A stretch of 64,000 nt of DNA, from assembly GCA_965226095.1 (NCBI GenBank), contig OZ245336.1:1178001-1242000 (forward strand), given 5' to 3'. A program made the position numbers and the translations under genes. The number at the start of each line of letters is the position of its first letter. Position 1 is the first letter of the stretch. Below the pieces are notes generated by a model, which saw only the letters and a program-made list of their open reading frames with translations, did not search any database and had not been told where the DNA came from. This stretch comes from JANQSP01 sp965226095. Lineage in GTDB: Bacteria > Bdellovibrionota > Bdellovibrionia > Bdellovibrionales > UBA1609. Of the stretch, positions 53,415 to 62,985 are shown in pieces.

Positions 53415-55232
53415 TTAAGTAAACCTGATTTCTCTCACTAAAGAGAACACCTGATGGCTGATTTTTGTTGCTACTTTGTTTGTTCTGAGATCTTTGGCTA
53501 ACTGCTCCGGAGCAAAACTAAGCTTTTCCAATTTGGAAACCAGACCTCTAATTTGTGATTCGTAGGAGGCTCGCAAACTGGGGTGTAAGCTCTGAATCAA
53601 GACATCCAGATTTTTAATAGCTTTATTCTGACCCGTACTTTCAGATAACACCAAATAAATCAACTGATTAAGTTCCATCCCCAATTCTTTCCAATTTTCT
53701 CGCTTCAAGTGTCTTTTTACTTGTTCTTCGGTTTTACCAATCAACACTTCAATCGGTTTTCGTTTTTTTTGAAGGAAAAACTTATGCTTTCCCAAAGTTC
53801 CTAAAAAACATAAGAATAAAAATATATATAAAACAATCCACATTTTTTTTCTGTTATCGAATGAAAAAATAGATGGTGACTTATTTGATTCAGGAATTAA
53901 AACAGAATTTTCTGCAGGATTTTCATTTTTAAAGTATTGTTCACCATCTTCTTCATTTTGAATCGGTACACCTAGTACATTTAATTCAACAGCTGGTAAA
54001 ACATGTACAGTATAAATTCCCAGTTCAGGATTAAAAGTGCTTAGCTCAAATTTCGGAATAACAATTTTTCCAGATTTTTTTGGAATTAAAATCAGCTCAA
54101 AAGTTTTTTTGCTTTGCTCCACAGAAAAAGTTTGAAATTCCGTGATATCATAAACTTCCAATGTATCCGGAAATTTTAATGATGGTAGTTGAATGAGGCG
54201 AGGATGTCCCTTACCTGTAAAAATAATTGTATAAATGATTGGATCCTGGCTGGACACTTGTGTTTTATTCACTTTTGCAGAAATGGAAAAATCCCCAACA
54301 GCTTCTGTAAAAGATTCATTTTTTCCTGATTTAGGTAATGGAACCACTTCAATCTTTTTGTCCTGACTCTTTTTTGTCAGCACCTTTGCCGAACTAAAAA
54401 AAGATAATGACTGAACATGGAAATCCACCAATAAAGAACCTATGGTCAAAGCTCCAGTTTTTACAGGAAATAGCGCAAAGCGTTGTATCACCTGTTTTTT
54501 ATAATTACTACCCTCTTTACGTTCCAACCTGGGAGGGAGTGGTTGATTGCCAAAAACAACTAAAGGTTCTGACCAAAAACCTTCAATATCTGCTGATTTT
54601 TTCGGCTGGTAATTGATATTCCCATATTTATTTTCCGGTATAGAAAAACTCCACTCTGCCACAATCATTTCCCCGATATATAGTTTTTGTTTTTCTGTTT
54701 TTAAATCCAAAGACAAATCTTTATCTTCAATAGTTGTATCAAAAGGGAAATTATCTTCCTCCAAATCATCAAAAAAATGAGGAGCAAAAAAACCCTTTAA
54801 CCCTTTACCAAAACCCTTAAAGATATTTTTGGAGCCAGGACGGGATGGAAATTTTGAAGACACTTCCACTTTTAAGGGTTTTGTCTTATACAACTTACCT
54901 TCCACTACCACCTCTACTGGTCCAATTGTAAACACCCCCTCTGTTTTGGAACGAAGTGAATAATGATACTTTTTTTCTTTACTCACCACTCCATTGCTAA
55001 TGGAAATATTTTGTGAAATCTGTTGCCCACCTAAATAAAAACCAGATAAATTGGGCAAACGTGGAGATTGTATATCAGCTGTACTTTCATATTGTACTGT
55101 TATCACTAAATCCAACATATCACCGGGAGGTAAGTTCTGTGGAATCACAGAAGCCTTGACATTGACATCCGCCAGAATTGAAAAATGTCCAACACACAAA
55201 GAAATTAAAAAAAACCAGTAGATTTTCATCAT
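53415..55232 (-). CDS. batD: BatD protein
   Basis: 605 residues: signal peptide, three or more Ig-like beta domains (LDLVITVQYESTADIQSPRLPNL near residue 40, then SSQDPIIYTIIFTGKGHPRLIQLPSL near residue 320), and one C-terminal membrane helix (MWIVLYIFLFLCFLGTLG) followed by a cytoplasmic tail. That is the BatD layout. With BatA and BatB it forms an inner-membrane complex with MoxR ATPase, implicated in stress tolerance and in oxidative-stress or envelope assembly in several bacteria. Last gene of the seven-gene leftward operon. Confidence 0.9.
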   Translation of the reverse strand: MMKIYWFFLISLCVGHFSILADVNVKASVIPQNLPPGDMLDLVITVQYESTADIQSPRLPNLSGFYLGGQQISQNISISNGVVSKEKKYHYSLRSKTEGVFTIGPVEVVVEGKLYKTKPLKVEVSSKFPSRPGSKNIFKGFGKGLKGFFAPHFFDDLEEDNFPFDTTIEDKDLSLDLKTEKQKLYIGEMIVAEWSFSIPENKYGNINYQPKKSADIEGFWSEPLVVFGNQPLPPRLERKEGSNYKKQVIQRFALFPVKTGALTIGSLLVDFHVQSLSFFSSAKVLTKKSQDKKIEVVPLPKSGKNESFTEAVGDFSISAKVNKTQVSSQDPIIYTIIFTGKGHPRLIQLPSLKFPDTLEVYDITEFQTFSVEQSKKTFELILIPKKSGKIVIPKFELSTFNPELGIYTVHVLPAVELNVLGVPIQNEEDGEQYFKNENPAENSVLIPESNKSPSIFSFDNRKKMWIVLYIFLFLCFLGTLGKHKFFLQKKRKPIEVLIGKTEEQVKRHLKRENWKELGMELNQLIYLVLSESTGQNKAIKNLDVLIQSLHPSLRASYESQIRGLVSKLEKLSFAPEQLAKDLRTNKVATKISHQVFSLVREIRFT

Positions 55233-55266
55233 TACCGCTTATCTCCCTTCAGGCAGTATATTCAGA

Positions 55267-56064
55267 TCACCAATCTTTTTCAAGCACAGGAGATCGCATC
55301 TGACTTTCCTGCTGTTTTTTTCGTATTTTTTTTTCTTGATCCAAAATAGATTTTAATATCGCTTGAATTTGTTTTTCATTGAATTTTTGAGCAGACTGTT
55401 CGTGTTGCTCAAGAGGTTTCTCTTGTGCCTTTACATCCTGTTTATTTTTTTCCTCTTCACTCTCTTTTGAATCTCTTTTTTCTGGATCTTCTTGCTGTTC
55501 TTTGCTCTCTTGTGAATCCCCTTTATTAGTATCCTGTTTATTTTTCTTCTCTTTATTATCCTCAGATGAGTCTTGCTTTTTTTGATCCTGTTTATCTGTT
55601 TGCTCTTGAGGCTGTTTTTGATTCTGTTCCTCTCTAAACAACAACTCTATATTGGTTTTCGCTTCAATTGAATGGGGTTGGTAAAATAAAGAAACCTGAT
55701 AAAACTTTAAGGCCGACTTCCTGTTCTGATGAGCTGTGGCTGAAACTGCTGAATTAAATGATGTATAAAACAAAAACTGTTTATTTGCACTGTACTCTTT
55801 GGCAATCATATATTCCTTTATAGATTCAGCATATCTCTTTAGAAAAAAATGATTCAAAGCTATATTCATTCGACAAACAGGTAATTTATTATTTAAGCAC
55901 TTTATAAATACCTCATTCGCCGCTTCATAATCTTTCTTTAACATATACAAAATACCTTGATTATTTTCACTTTGAAAAGGCAAGATAATAAAGCCGCTAA
56001 AGCCAACAATAAACAAAATAAGAATTAAACCATCCAAAAAAGAAAATCTAAAATATACTTTCAC
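55267..56064 (-). CDS. TPR protein of the Bat operon (BatC/BatE-like)
   Basis: 265 residues with one N-terminal membrane helix (LIILFIVGFSGFIILPF), TPR-like pairs (DYEAANEVFIKCLNNK, RYAESIKEYMIAKEY, RKSALKFYQVSLFY) to about residue 145, and a long low-complexity tail of Gln, Glu, Lys and Asp (about 150-240) with a final coiled segment. Matches the TPR-containing BatC/BatE position and form. The charged tail is likely disordered. It overlaps batB by 4 bases. Confidence 0.85.
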   Translation of the reverse strand: MKVYFRFSFLDGLILILFIVGFSGFIILPFQSENNQGILYMLKKDYEAANEVFIKCLNNKLPVCRMNIALNHFFLKRYAESIKEYMIAKEYSANKQFLFYTSFNSAVSATAHQNRKSALKFYQVSLFYQPHSIEAKTNIELLFREEQNQKQPQEQTDKQDQKKQDSSEDNKEKKNKQDTNKGDSQESKEQQEDPEKRDSKESEEEKNKQDVKAQEKPLEQHEQSAQKFNEKQIQAILKSILDQEKKIRKKQQESQMRSPVLEKDW

Positions 56065-57116
56065 TCATTTTTCTCCAAATAAAAGTGCCAGATTTTTTTT
56101 CTTTTTTGAGAACCTGTGCCAATGAAGAAAAATAGAAAACCAAAAAATAAAGCAACTAATGCCAATAACTGGTAGCGCTCTCTGTATCGATGAGTAGAGA
56201 TATAAGAAGACTGTCCTTCCCCAAGTTTTTGAATATCCTTGTAGATTTTATTGATAGTATCTGTTCCAAAAGAAGAAGTATAAAAAGCACCTCCTGATAC
56301 ACGAGCAATATCCTTTAAAGTGCTCACATTAAATCGAGACACAACAGGATCTCCATTTTTATCTTTTTTATATCCCCGTTTATTACCTTTCTTATCATAA
56401 ATCGGAATAACCCCACCTTTTTTAGTACCAAAACCCAATGTAAAAATATGCACTCCTTCTTTTGCCAAAACTGTTGCCATTTCCATGGCTTCCTGTTCAT
56501 TATCTTCTCCATCTGAAGCCACAACAATAGCTCTAACAACAGACGAATCTCCTGAAGCACTTCCTCTCTTCAGCGCCTGCCAGGCCAGCCTTAAAGCAGA
56601 TCCAAAATTTGTTCCCTGTACATAAGTTCCTGCAAAAGAATCTATCAACATATTTAAAGTGGAGTGATCCAAAGTGAGTGGAGAAACCAAAACAGCAGAA
56701 CCAGCAAAAGCAATTAATCCAACTCTATGCCCCGATAAAAAATGAATCAATTGACTAACATCTTTTTTCATAGCTGATTCACGATCAAAAGGAAGCATAT
56801 CCTTCACTTTCATGCTATTGGAAACATCAATCAGAATCATCACTTCCGCCCCTTTTATCTCCACCTTTTCATTCAAATCTTTTTGTCGAGGACGAGCTAA
56901 AGAGACAATAATAAACAACAGACTGGTTAAAAATATTAATTGTTTCCAGAATCGAATTGAAAAAAAATGCCTACGTCCACTTATAGATTCCAAACATTTT
57001 AGATGAAAATATTTTTTCATTATATTTTTGCTAAGCTTTAATCTCAAAATAAGCAAATATATAAGCACCGGAAGAAAAAAGAGAAAATATAAATATTCAG
57101 GATTTTTAAAAGACAT
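56061..57116 (-). CDS. batB: BatB, VWA-domain membrane protein
   Basis: 351 residues: N-terminal helices (FLPVLIYLLILRL, WKQLIFLTSLLFIIVSL), VWA domain with MIDAS motif VMILIDVSNSMKV (about residue 95), SPLTLDHSTLNMLIDSF and ASDGEDNEQEAMEMA, and a C-terminal helix (LALVALFFGFLFFFIG). VWA domains bind metal and partner proteins. Adjoins batA without a gap. Confidence 0.93.
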   Translation of the reverse strand: MSFKNPEYLYFLFFLPVLIYLLILRLKLSKNIMKKYFHLKCLESISGRRHFFSIRFWKQLIFLTSLLFIIVSLARPRQKDLNEKVEIKGAEVMILIDVSNSMKVKDMLPFDRESAMKKDVSQLIHFLSGHRVGLIAFAGSAVLVSPLTLDHSTLNMLIDSFAGTYVQGTNFGSALRLAWQALKRGSASGDSSVVRAIVVASDGEDNEQEAMEMATVLAKEGVHIFTLGFGTKKGGVIPIYDKKGNKRGYKKDKNGDPVVSRFNVSTLKDIARVSGGAFYTSSFGTDTINKIYKDIQKLGEGQSSYISTHRYRERYQLLALVALFFGFLFFFIGTGSQKRKKIWHFYLEKNE

Positions 57117-58127
57117 TTATATAACTCTCCAAAAAACTGTTAAAGAAAGAAAAAAAGAAAGTAGATATAAAACCACTGCTTTTTGTAGAAAATTCGGAAA
57201 TAATTCTTTATATTGCACATGCTTAATTTCCTCTATTGGACTTTTTTCCAATTTACTAATCTCCGAAAAAATAAGCTGTAAAGCCTTGGCATTATTGGCT
57301 TTAAAGTATTTCCCTTTTGTTTCATCAGCTATTTGCTTTAATAACTTTTCATTGATCTGACTGTTAATGGATTGATAAATAACTCTTCGTCTCCCCATAG
57401 TGTCTACAACCTCTCTAGGAATACGTGTCCATCCTGAACGACCAACACCAATGGTATAAACCCGAATATCATGTTGCTTGACAATGTCCAAAGCTGTTTG
57501 TGGATTGATGACTCCAACATTATCCTCCCCATCGGTTAAAAACACCATGACCTTGCTTTTTGCAGAAGAAGATTTTAATCGGGCAACAGCATTAGCCATA
57601 GCTACACCAATCGCCGTGCCTTTCTTGATATATAGTTCATAATGACTGGTCTGAATCTTGTCTATATCCTGTAATAAAACCTGATAATCCAAAGTTAAGG
57701 GCACTCTGGTATAAGATTCTCCAGAAAATACAATTAAGCCAACTCGATCATAAACCAATTCATTGATAAAATTTTTAATTACGGTTTTAGCGGCATCAAT
57801 ACGATTCCCTGGAGACATATCCTCAATGAGCATACTATCTGAAATATCCAGCACAACCATAATATCAATACCTTTAGCGCTTTTAATAACACGAGAATCC
57901 CTTTCTTGCGGTCGAGCTATGGCCACAATTAAAAGTAATAAGGCTAAGAAATAAATAATCGTTGGCACCTCTGATAAACGAGCCCGCCAACCTATGTTTA
58001 ATTTCATGTTTTCCAAGGAACTAACAGGTAAACTACTGCTTTTCGCCCGACCAACTAAAAAATAATATCCCACTAACATCATCCAAGGAATAATCAATAA
58101 AAAAGCTTCAGGGGAATGCCAGTGCAT
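57117..58127 (-). CDS. batA: BatA, VWA-domain membrane protein
   Basis: 336 residues: two N-terminal membrane helices (EAFLLIIPWMMLVGYYFLVG, VPTIIYFLALLLLIVAIARP), VWA domain with MIDAS MVVLDISDSMLIEDMSPGNRIDAAKTV (about residue 89), RVPLTLDYQVLLQDI and VFLTDGEDNVG, and a C-terminal helix. Upstream partner of BatB. Its start codon overlaps the stop of the gene before it by one base. Confidence 0.93.
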   Translation of the reverse strand: MHWHSPEAFLLIIPWMMLVGYYFLVGRAKSSSLPVSSLENMKLNIGWRARLSEVPTIIYFLALLLLIVAIARPQERDSRVIKSAKGIDIMVVLDISDSMLIEDMSPGNRIDAAKTVIKNFINELVYDRVGLIVFSGESYTRVPLTLDYQVLLQDIDKIQTSHYELYIKKGTAIGVAMANAVARLKSSSAKSKVMVFLTDGEDNVGVINPQTALDIVKQHDIRVYTIGVGRSGWTRIPREVVDTMGRRRVIYQSINSQINEKLLKQIADETKGKYFKANNAKALQLIFSEISKLEKSPIEEIKHVQYKELFPNFLQKAVVLYLLSFFLSLTVFWRVI

Positions 58128-58978
58128 TACGACTCCTTACTTTCATAAATCTGAATAGCTATCTCTCTACTCAAATTAATCAATTGTTCAAAATCCTGTA
58201 AACTGATTCCCTTTTTTGCAAAGAAACTCCTCTTAAGCTCTTTATAAAATATAAAAATAGAATCTCTTTGTTCTGCATTTACAAAAGGACAATATTTTTT
58301 AATTTGTTTAACAATACTTGATGGAGTTTCATTAATAGCAAAGATAAAAAGCTGATCTTCTAAAAATAAACTAAAATATTCTTTTAATTTTTTAAAAAAT
58401 TGTTCTTTGGAAAGTTCATTCAATTCCCTGGTAAGTAGAGTAATTCGACTGATAAATTCCCTAAAAGCTGTTTTATTCTTCAATCGTGTATGGATTTTTT
58501 GAATATTTTTTTTTCTTTTCAAAACAGTGCGTATTTTAAAACCTAAAAATGTTAAAAACACACAAACAAAAACAATAAAACTCGGCCAATACCACAGTGG
58601 TAAATGATCGTACCAAGGTCCATAAGGAGGATAAGGATTGACCGGACCTTGTTGATCTTTTGGAATGACTGAATACACTTGCCAGCTCACAGGATTAGAT
58701 TCCAATTGGTTGTTTTGGCTAATCAATTTAATTTTTGTATTATATAAACCAGGTTGATAACTGGTGACTGTAAAAGACACTCTCCCCGGCACAAATGAAT
58801 CTTCATTTAAAATCATCAAAGCATAAGATAAATCCTCCTGGTTTAACTTCATTCGAACAGGAGTTACCAATGAATAAGCATCCTTATCCCATTCACAATG
58901 CAACTTAAATAAATCACCTACAGTGGGTTTTTCCGTCAGCCCTTCCAACCGGCATGACATTTCACCTGTTGATTTCAT
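58127..58978 (-). CDS. Unassigned membrane protein between DUF58 and BatA
   Basis: 283 residues. About 110 residues outside the membrane first (CRLEGLTEKPTVGDLFKLHCEW, with Ig-like strands FTVTSYQPGLYNTKIKLIS), then one helix (WYWPSFIVFVCVFLTFLGFKI) and a 120-residue cytoplasmic tail with AINETPSSIVKQIKKYCPFVNAEQR. Such a tail resembles the cytoplasmic parts of BatD-like proteins and DUF4381. No separate signal peptide is evident at this start. It belongs to the operon by one-base and four-base overlaps with its neighbours. Confidence 0.75.
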   Translation of the reverse strand: MKSTGEMSCRLEGLTEKPTVGDLFKLHCEWDKDAYSLVTPVRMKLNQEDLSYALMILNEDSFVPGRVSFTVTSYQPGLYNTKIKLISQNNQLESNPVSWQVYSVIPKDQQGPVNPYPPYGPWYDHLPLWYWPSFIVFVCVFLTFLGFKIRTVLKRKKNIQKIHTRLKNKTAFREFISRITLLTRELNELSKEQFFKKLKEYFSLFLEDQLFIFAINETPSSIVKQIKKYCPFVNAEQRDSIFIFYKELKRSFFAKKGISLQDFEQLINLSREIAIQIYESKES

Positions 58979-59850
58979 ATCCTGGGCCTTTTATTTATAA
59001 AAGAAAAAAACTGTTTAAAAAGATCCTGATCTGTTTGAAGATAAAAAAAGTCCACATTGGATCGAGTTAACTTGGATTTTATCATTTGTTTTCTGTGTTG
59101 CACCTGATGCCTATAATTTTTTAAAAAAGCTGAAGAGGAACTGTCCACAACAATCCTCCTGCCTGTCTCTGCATCCTCCATATTGATTAACCCCATTGGC
59201 GCCATTTGCATTTCAAAAGGATCGTTAACAACGACTGCCATAATATCATGTTTCTTTCCAATGAGTTGCAATGCCTTTGTAAAATCTGATGACATAAAAA
59301 AGTCACTGAATAAAAAAATATGACATCTTTTTTTTAAAACATTGTTTAAAAATGTGAGTGCTGATGTCATGTCAGATCGCACAGATTTTCTTTTAAAAGA
59401 ATACATATCCCTTATTAAACGCAAAGCATGCCGATTATCACGTCCAGGTGGCACATAATGTTCCACACAATCGGAAAACAATAACAAACTGGCCGAATCC
59501 TGATTTTTTTGAGCACTTAAGGTAATGAGTGAAGCTAATTCACAAGCCGCTTCCCCTTTAAAGCCTTTGCTACCAAAATCCAAAGACGCACTAATATCCA
59601 CCACCACTACAAAAGTAGCTCCTCGCTCTTCTTCAAAAAGTTTTATATATGGAATTCCTTTTTTTGCTGTCAAAGGCCAGCTAATACTGCGCACATCATC
59701 ACCTGGGACATACTTTCGGTAATCCGAAAAAATCATTCCCTGACCTTTAAAGGCAGATTGATATCCACCGGCAAACAGATCTTTCACCCGACGACGGAGT
59801 TTTAATTCAATAAGACGCACTTTTTTTAGAATATGCTCTGGTGCGCTCAA
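58975..59850 (-). CDS. DUF58 protein (MoxR-associated VWA-like)
   Basis: 291 residues with the DUF58 block GMIFSDYRKYVPGDDVRSISWPLTAKKGIPYIKLFEEERG and a VWA-like continuation FVVVVDISASLDFGSKG (metal-site DxSxS). DUF58 proteins pair with MoxR AAA ATPases. Cytoplasmic; acts with the ATPase encoded directly upstream (4-base overlap). It is the bridge between MoxR and the Bat membrane proteins. Confidence 0.93.
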   Translation of the reverse strand: MSAPEHILKKVRLIELKLRRRVKDLFAGGYQSAFKGQGMIFSDYRKYVPGDDVRSISWPLTAKKGIPYIKLFEEERGATFVVVVDISASLDFGSKGFKGEAACELASLITLSAQKNQDSASLLLFSDCVEHYVPPGRDNRHALRLIRDMYSFKRKSVRSDMTSALTFLNNVLKKRCHIFLFSDFFMSSDFTKALQLIGKKHDIMAVVVNDPFEMQMAPMGLINMEDAETGRRIVVDSSSSAFLKNYRHQVQHRKQMIKSKLTRSNVDFFYLQTDQDLFKQFFSFINKRPRI

Positions 59851-60848
59851 GACACTTTAACCCTTCTAATAATCTGACCAATTATTTCATCAGCTGTCAC
59901 ATTATCTGCCTGAGCTTCATAAGATAAAATCAATCGATGTCGTAAGATGGGATAAGCAATAGCTTTGATATCGTCACTTGTTACATATTTTCTTTCTTTC
60001 ATAAAGGCCAAGGCTCTGGCGGCTTTTGGAAAATTCACTGTCGCCCTTGGAGAAGCTCCAAAAGCAATCAAAGGCTCTAGGTCAATGAGTCCATAATCTT
60101 TGGGTTTACGTGTCGCCATCACTAGATCAATAATATAATTTTTTAGCTTGTCATCCAGGTAAATTTGATAGGCTTGTTTTTGAAAATTTAAAATTTCTGT
60201 ACCGGACAACAGAGGTTGAACAGCAGGAAGTTCACCGGCAGACATACGATTTAAAATCATCATTTCTTCACTTCGACTGGAATACCCCACTAACACTTTA
60301 AACAAAAACCGATCCATTTGAGCTTCCGGTAAATTGTAAGTTCCCTCTTGTTCAATAGGATTTTGGGTGGCCAACACTAAAAAAGGTTCTGGTAAAGGGT
60401 AACTGGATTCTCCAATGGTTACTTGCCTTTCCGCCATAGCTTCCAAAAGCGCACTTTGCACCTTAGCCGGCGCACGATTTATTTCATCTGCCAATAAAAT
60501 ATTAGTAAATACAGGGCCTTTTTTAGCAGAAAATTCTTGTGTTGAAGCATTAAACACCATTGTCCCTATAATATCGGAAGGCAATAAATCAGGTGTAAAC
60601 TGCACTCGTTGAAATACCAAAGAAGTTGCTTTGGCCACAGAGGAAATCGCTAATGTTTTTGCCAAACCCGGCATTCCCTCAATCAACACATGGCCACCTG
60701 TTAATAAACCAATAAAAATACTGTTTAACATTTCCTGTTGACCAACAATGACATTTTGCACTTCGTTTTGCGTAGCTTTTAGCTTGCCAGCTGCAGAAGA
60801 GACTTTCTCATCAATTTTTGATTTTGATTTTGAATCAGATATGCTCAT
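59847..60848 (-). CDS. MoxR-family AAA+ ATPase
   Basis: From the ATG at 60848, with GAGGGG upstream, the protein is 333 residues: Walker A LIEGMPGLAKTLAIS (about residue 60), Walker B ILLADEINRAPAKVQSALLEAMAERQVT, sensor PFLVLATQNPIEQEGTYNLPEAQMDRF and the C-terminal lid. The first-listed Met is nine codons upstream and has no ribosome site. MoxR ATPases act as chaperones for metal insertion into VWA partners. First gene of the Bat operon; divergent from the DUF1844 gene. Confidence 0.93.
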   Translation of the reverse strand: MSISDSKSKSKIDEKVSSAAGKLKATQNEVQNVIVGQQEMLNSIFIGLLTGGHVLIEGMPGLAKTLAISSVAKATSLVFQRVQFTPDLLPSDIIGTMVFNASTQEFSAKKGPVFTNILLADEINRAPAKVQSALLEAMAERQVTIGESSYPLPEPFLVLATQNPIEQEGTYNLPEAQMDRFLFKVLVGYSSRSEEMMILNRMSAGELPAVQPLLSGTEILNFQKQAYQIYLDDKLKNYIIDLVMATRKPKDYGLIDLEPLIAFGASPRATVNFPKAARALAFMKERKYVTSDDIKAIAYPILRHRLILSYEAQADNVTADEIIGQIIRRVKVS

Positions 60849-60977
60849 AAACCCCTCACTTTGTAAAATATTCATTATAATACAAAATTTCTTGTCAAAT
60901 TTGAAAATATTCTTGACTATTTAACCTATTAAATTTTATTTCTCAATATATATACTGCTATGCAAAAAGGAGATTCA

Positions 60978-61280
60978 ATGACAAATAAGACAGAAAAAAT
61001 AGGACAACCGGTTTTTTCCACTCTTGTACATTCTATTGCCTCCTCAGCCCTTATTGCTATGGGAATGGTTCCCGAGATGAAAGATAAAAAAAATAAAGAG
61101 CTGGCTGAGTTCAATATTGAACTTCTTAGCTTATTAAGAGAAAAAACCAATAACAACCTGACCAAAGAAGAAGAAAAACTTCTCGACAACTGTATTCAGG
61201 ATCTACAAGTCACTTTTGCTCAAGTAATGACAAAAAATAATGCCTCCGACGAATCGGACAGTAAAAACTCAAAACAATAA
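60978..61280 (+). CDS. DUF1844 family protein
   Basis: From the ATG at 60978 with AAGGAG 5-6 bases upstream (the earlier ATG at 60960 contains this site) the protein is about 100 residues. DUF1844 landmarks: PVFSTLVHSIASSALIAMG, FNIELLSLLREKTNNNLTKEEEKLLDN and IQDLQVTFAQ. Function unknown; typical of deltaproteobacterial and acidobacterial genomes. In front of htrA with 20 bases between; probably cotranscribed. Confidence 0.9.
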   Translation: MTNKTEKIGQPVFSTLVHSIASSALIAMGMVPEMKDKKNKELAEFNIELLSLLREKTNNNLTKEEEKLLDNCIQDLQVTFAQVMTKNNASDESDSKNSKQ

Positions 61281-61300
61281 AAAAATATGGAGATTAAACA

Positions 61301-62752
61301 ATGTTTAATATAAAAAAATATTTTAATAAAGCTTTTGTAATAATCGCACTATTATTGATCATAGTCACAACAGGCACCCTGTCTTTTAAAGTTTCCTCTA
61401 CAGTGGATATGAAAGATCCGGTAGCTTTACCCACAGAGATTTTTGTAAAACTGGCCAAAACTATTAACCCCACAGTAGTGAATATATCCACTACACAAGT
61501 CATACAGTTTCAAAACTTTTCATTTTCAGGCTTTAATGATCCTGTTTTAGATTTTTTATTTCAAGGAGTCCCTCCTCAACAAAACCAAGCCAAACCTATA
61601 CATTCTCTTGGCACAGGCTTTATTATCGATTCTGATGGTTTGATTGTCACCAATAACCATGTGATTGAACAGGCAGACAGTATCCGTGTGCAATTGATGG
61701 GTAGAACAGATTTTTATCCAGCAAAAGTGATCGGAAAAGATCGTTTCACAGATGTTGCACTTATTAAAATAAAAGTCAAAAACCTACCTGTCGCTACAAT
61801 GGGAATCAGCAGTACACTGCAAGTAGGTGAATGGGTTGCCGCTTTCGGAAACCCTTATGGGCACGGCCACACAATGACCAAAGGAATTATTTCTGCCATT
61901 AACCGGCAAATTGATGAACTCAACTTATTTCCATTTTTACAAACTGATGCCAGTATCAACCCAGGTAACTCCGGGGGACCCTTAGTCAACCTGAAAGGAG
62001 AAGTGATTGGAATCAATACCGCTATGAGAACACATGGTATTAGTTTTGCCATTCCGATTGATAATGCTAAAGCCGTCTTAAAGGATTTGCAAAAATACGG
62101 CAGAGTACGGCGAGGTATTATTGGTGTACAACTTGGGCCGACACAAAGCTCTCCTTCAAAGAAACAACTGGGAGTAATGATTGTAGCCGTACTACCCAAC
62201 ACTCCTGCTGAAAAAGCAGGCTTAAAGAAATTTGATATTATCACAGAGTTTAACAATAAAAAAATTACTCACTACAGTGATCTTCTGAAAAATGTAGCTT
62301 CCACACCTGTTAATAAACAAGTCCCTATAAAAATAAACAGAAATGGTAAAACTATTGAACTAATGATTGCTGTTCAAGAAAGAAATGAAACAATTTCCAA
62401 AACAGAACAGAGAAAAACACCAAGATATAGAAAACGAAATGAACAAAACCAACAACCTTCTGTGGTAGGTTTTACAATGGTACTCGGAAACAAACAAACA
62501 CTGAGCTCCATGGGCTTACCTCCAATTAATCGAACTCATCCGATTGTGACAAATGTCACCCCAGGGTCTCCAGCTGAGTCTGCAAGCATTAGAAAAAAAG
62601 ACATTATTATAAAAGTGAATGGCCAATACACATATTCCACTACAGATGTAAAACAAAACCTGTTTAGAAATAGAACTAACATTTTGAAAATTGTTCGTTA
62701 TCGAACTTATTCAAATCAATATGTTAGTCACACCCTTCAGTTAAAGCTTTAA
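61301..62752 (+). CDS. HtrA/Deg serine protease with two PDZ domains
   Basis: A periplasmic protein-quality-control protease of 483 residues. One N-terminal membrane anchor or signal (VIIALLLIIVTTGTLSFKV), then the trypsin fold with triad His in VTNNHVIEQ (about 115), Asp in RFTDVALIKI (about 146) and Ser in NPGNSGGPLVN (about 222). Two PDZ domains follow (about 270-355, starting RRGIIGVQL, and 395-480, containing GSPAESASIRKKDIIIKVNG). GGAG precedes the start. E. coli DegP/DegQ are close in form; the exact member is uncertain. Confidence 0.94.
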   Translation: MFNIKKYFNKAFVIIALLLIIVTTGTLSFKVSSTVDMKDPVALPTEIFVKLAKTINPTVVNISTTQVIQFQNFSFSGFNDPVLDFLFQGVPPQQNQAKPIHSLGTGFIIDSDGLIVTNNHVIEQADSIRVQLMGRTDFYPAKVIGKDRFTDVALIKIKVKNLPVATMGISSTLQVGEWVAAFGNPYGHGHTMTKGIISAINRQIDELNLFPFLQTDASINPGNSGGPLVNLKGEVIGINTAMRTHGISFAIPIDNAKAVLKDLQKYGRVRRGIIGVQLGPTQSSPSKKQLGVMIVAVLPNTPAEKAGLKKFDIITEFNNKKITHYSDLLKNVASTPVNKQVPIKINRNGKTIELMIAVQERNETISKTEQRKTPRYRKRNEQNQQPSVVGFTMVLGNKQTLSSMGLPPINRTHPIVTNVTPGSPAESASIRKKDIIIKVNGQYTYSTTDVKQNLFRNRTNILKIVRYRTYSNQYVSHTLQLKL

Positions 62753-62948
62753 TAAAGGCTCAATGCTACTGGGTTATAAAATTTTATACATTAAAATGAT
62801 ACACTGTCTAATATGTTGTCAAAAATAGTAGCCAAAAATAATTTACAAATAAATAATAAGCGCTTTTCAGCTCTTATTAAAACTTTTTTTATTTTAAGCT
62901 AATCTTTTTTTTATTTTGTTCGATAAGAGAGTATATACCTTGCTAGGT

Positions 62949-62967
62949 ATGTTTCATTGTGAAACAT
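62949..62967 (+). promoter_or_regulatory. Hairpin in front of spoVG
   Basis: ATGTTTCA, TTG, TGAAACAT: 8-bp perfect arms, ending 18 bases before the spoVG ATG (62986). No terminator T-tract. Possible leader structure or binding site. Confidence 0.45.
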
Positions 62968-62985
62968 CGGGAGTGGGTGAAGAAA

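Noticed and set aside
60876..60959. Divergent promoters between moxR and the DUF1844 gene
   Set aside because: TATAAT and TTGACA-like boxes exist on the moxR side but only 13 bases apart; no convincing pair on the other strand, so none was annotated.
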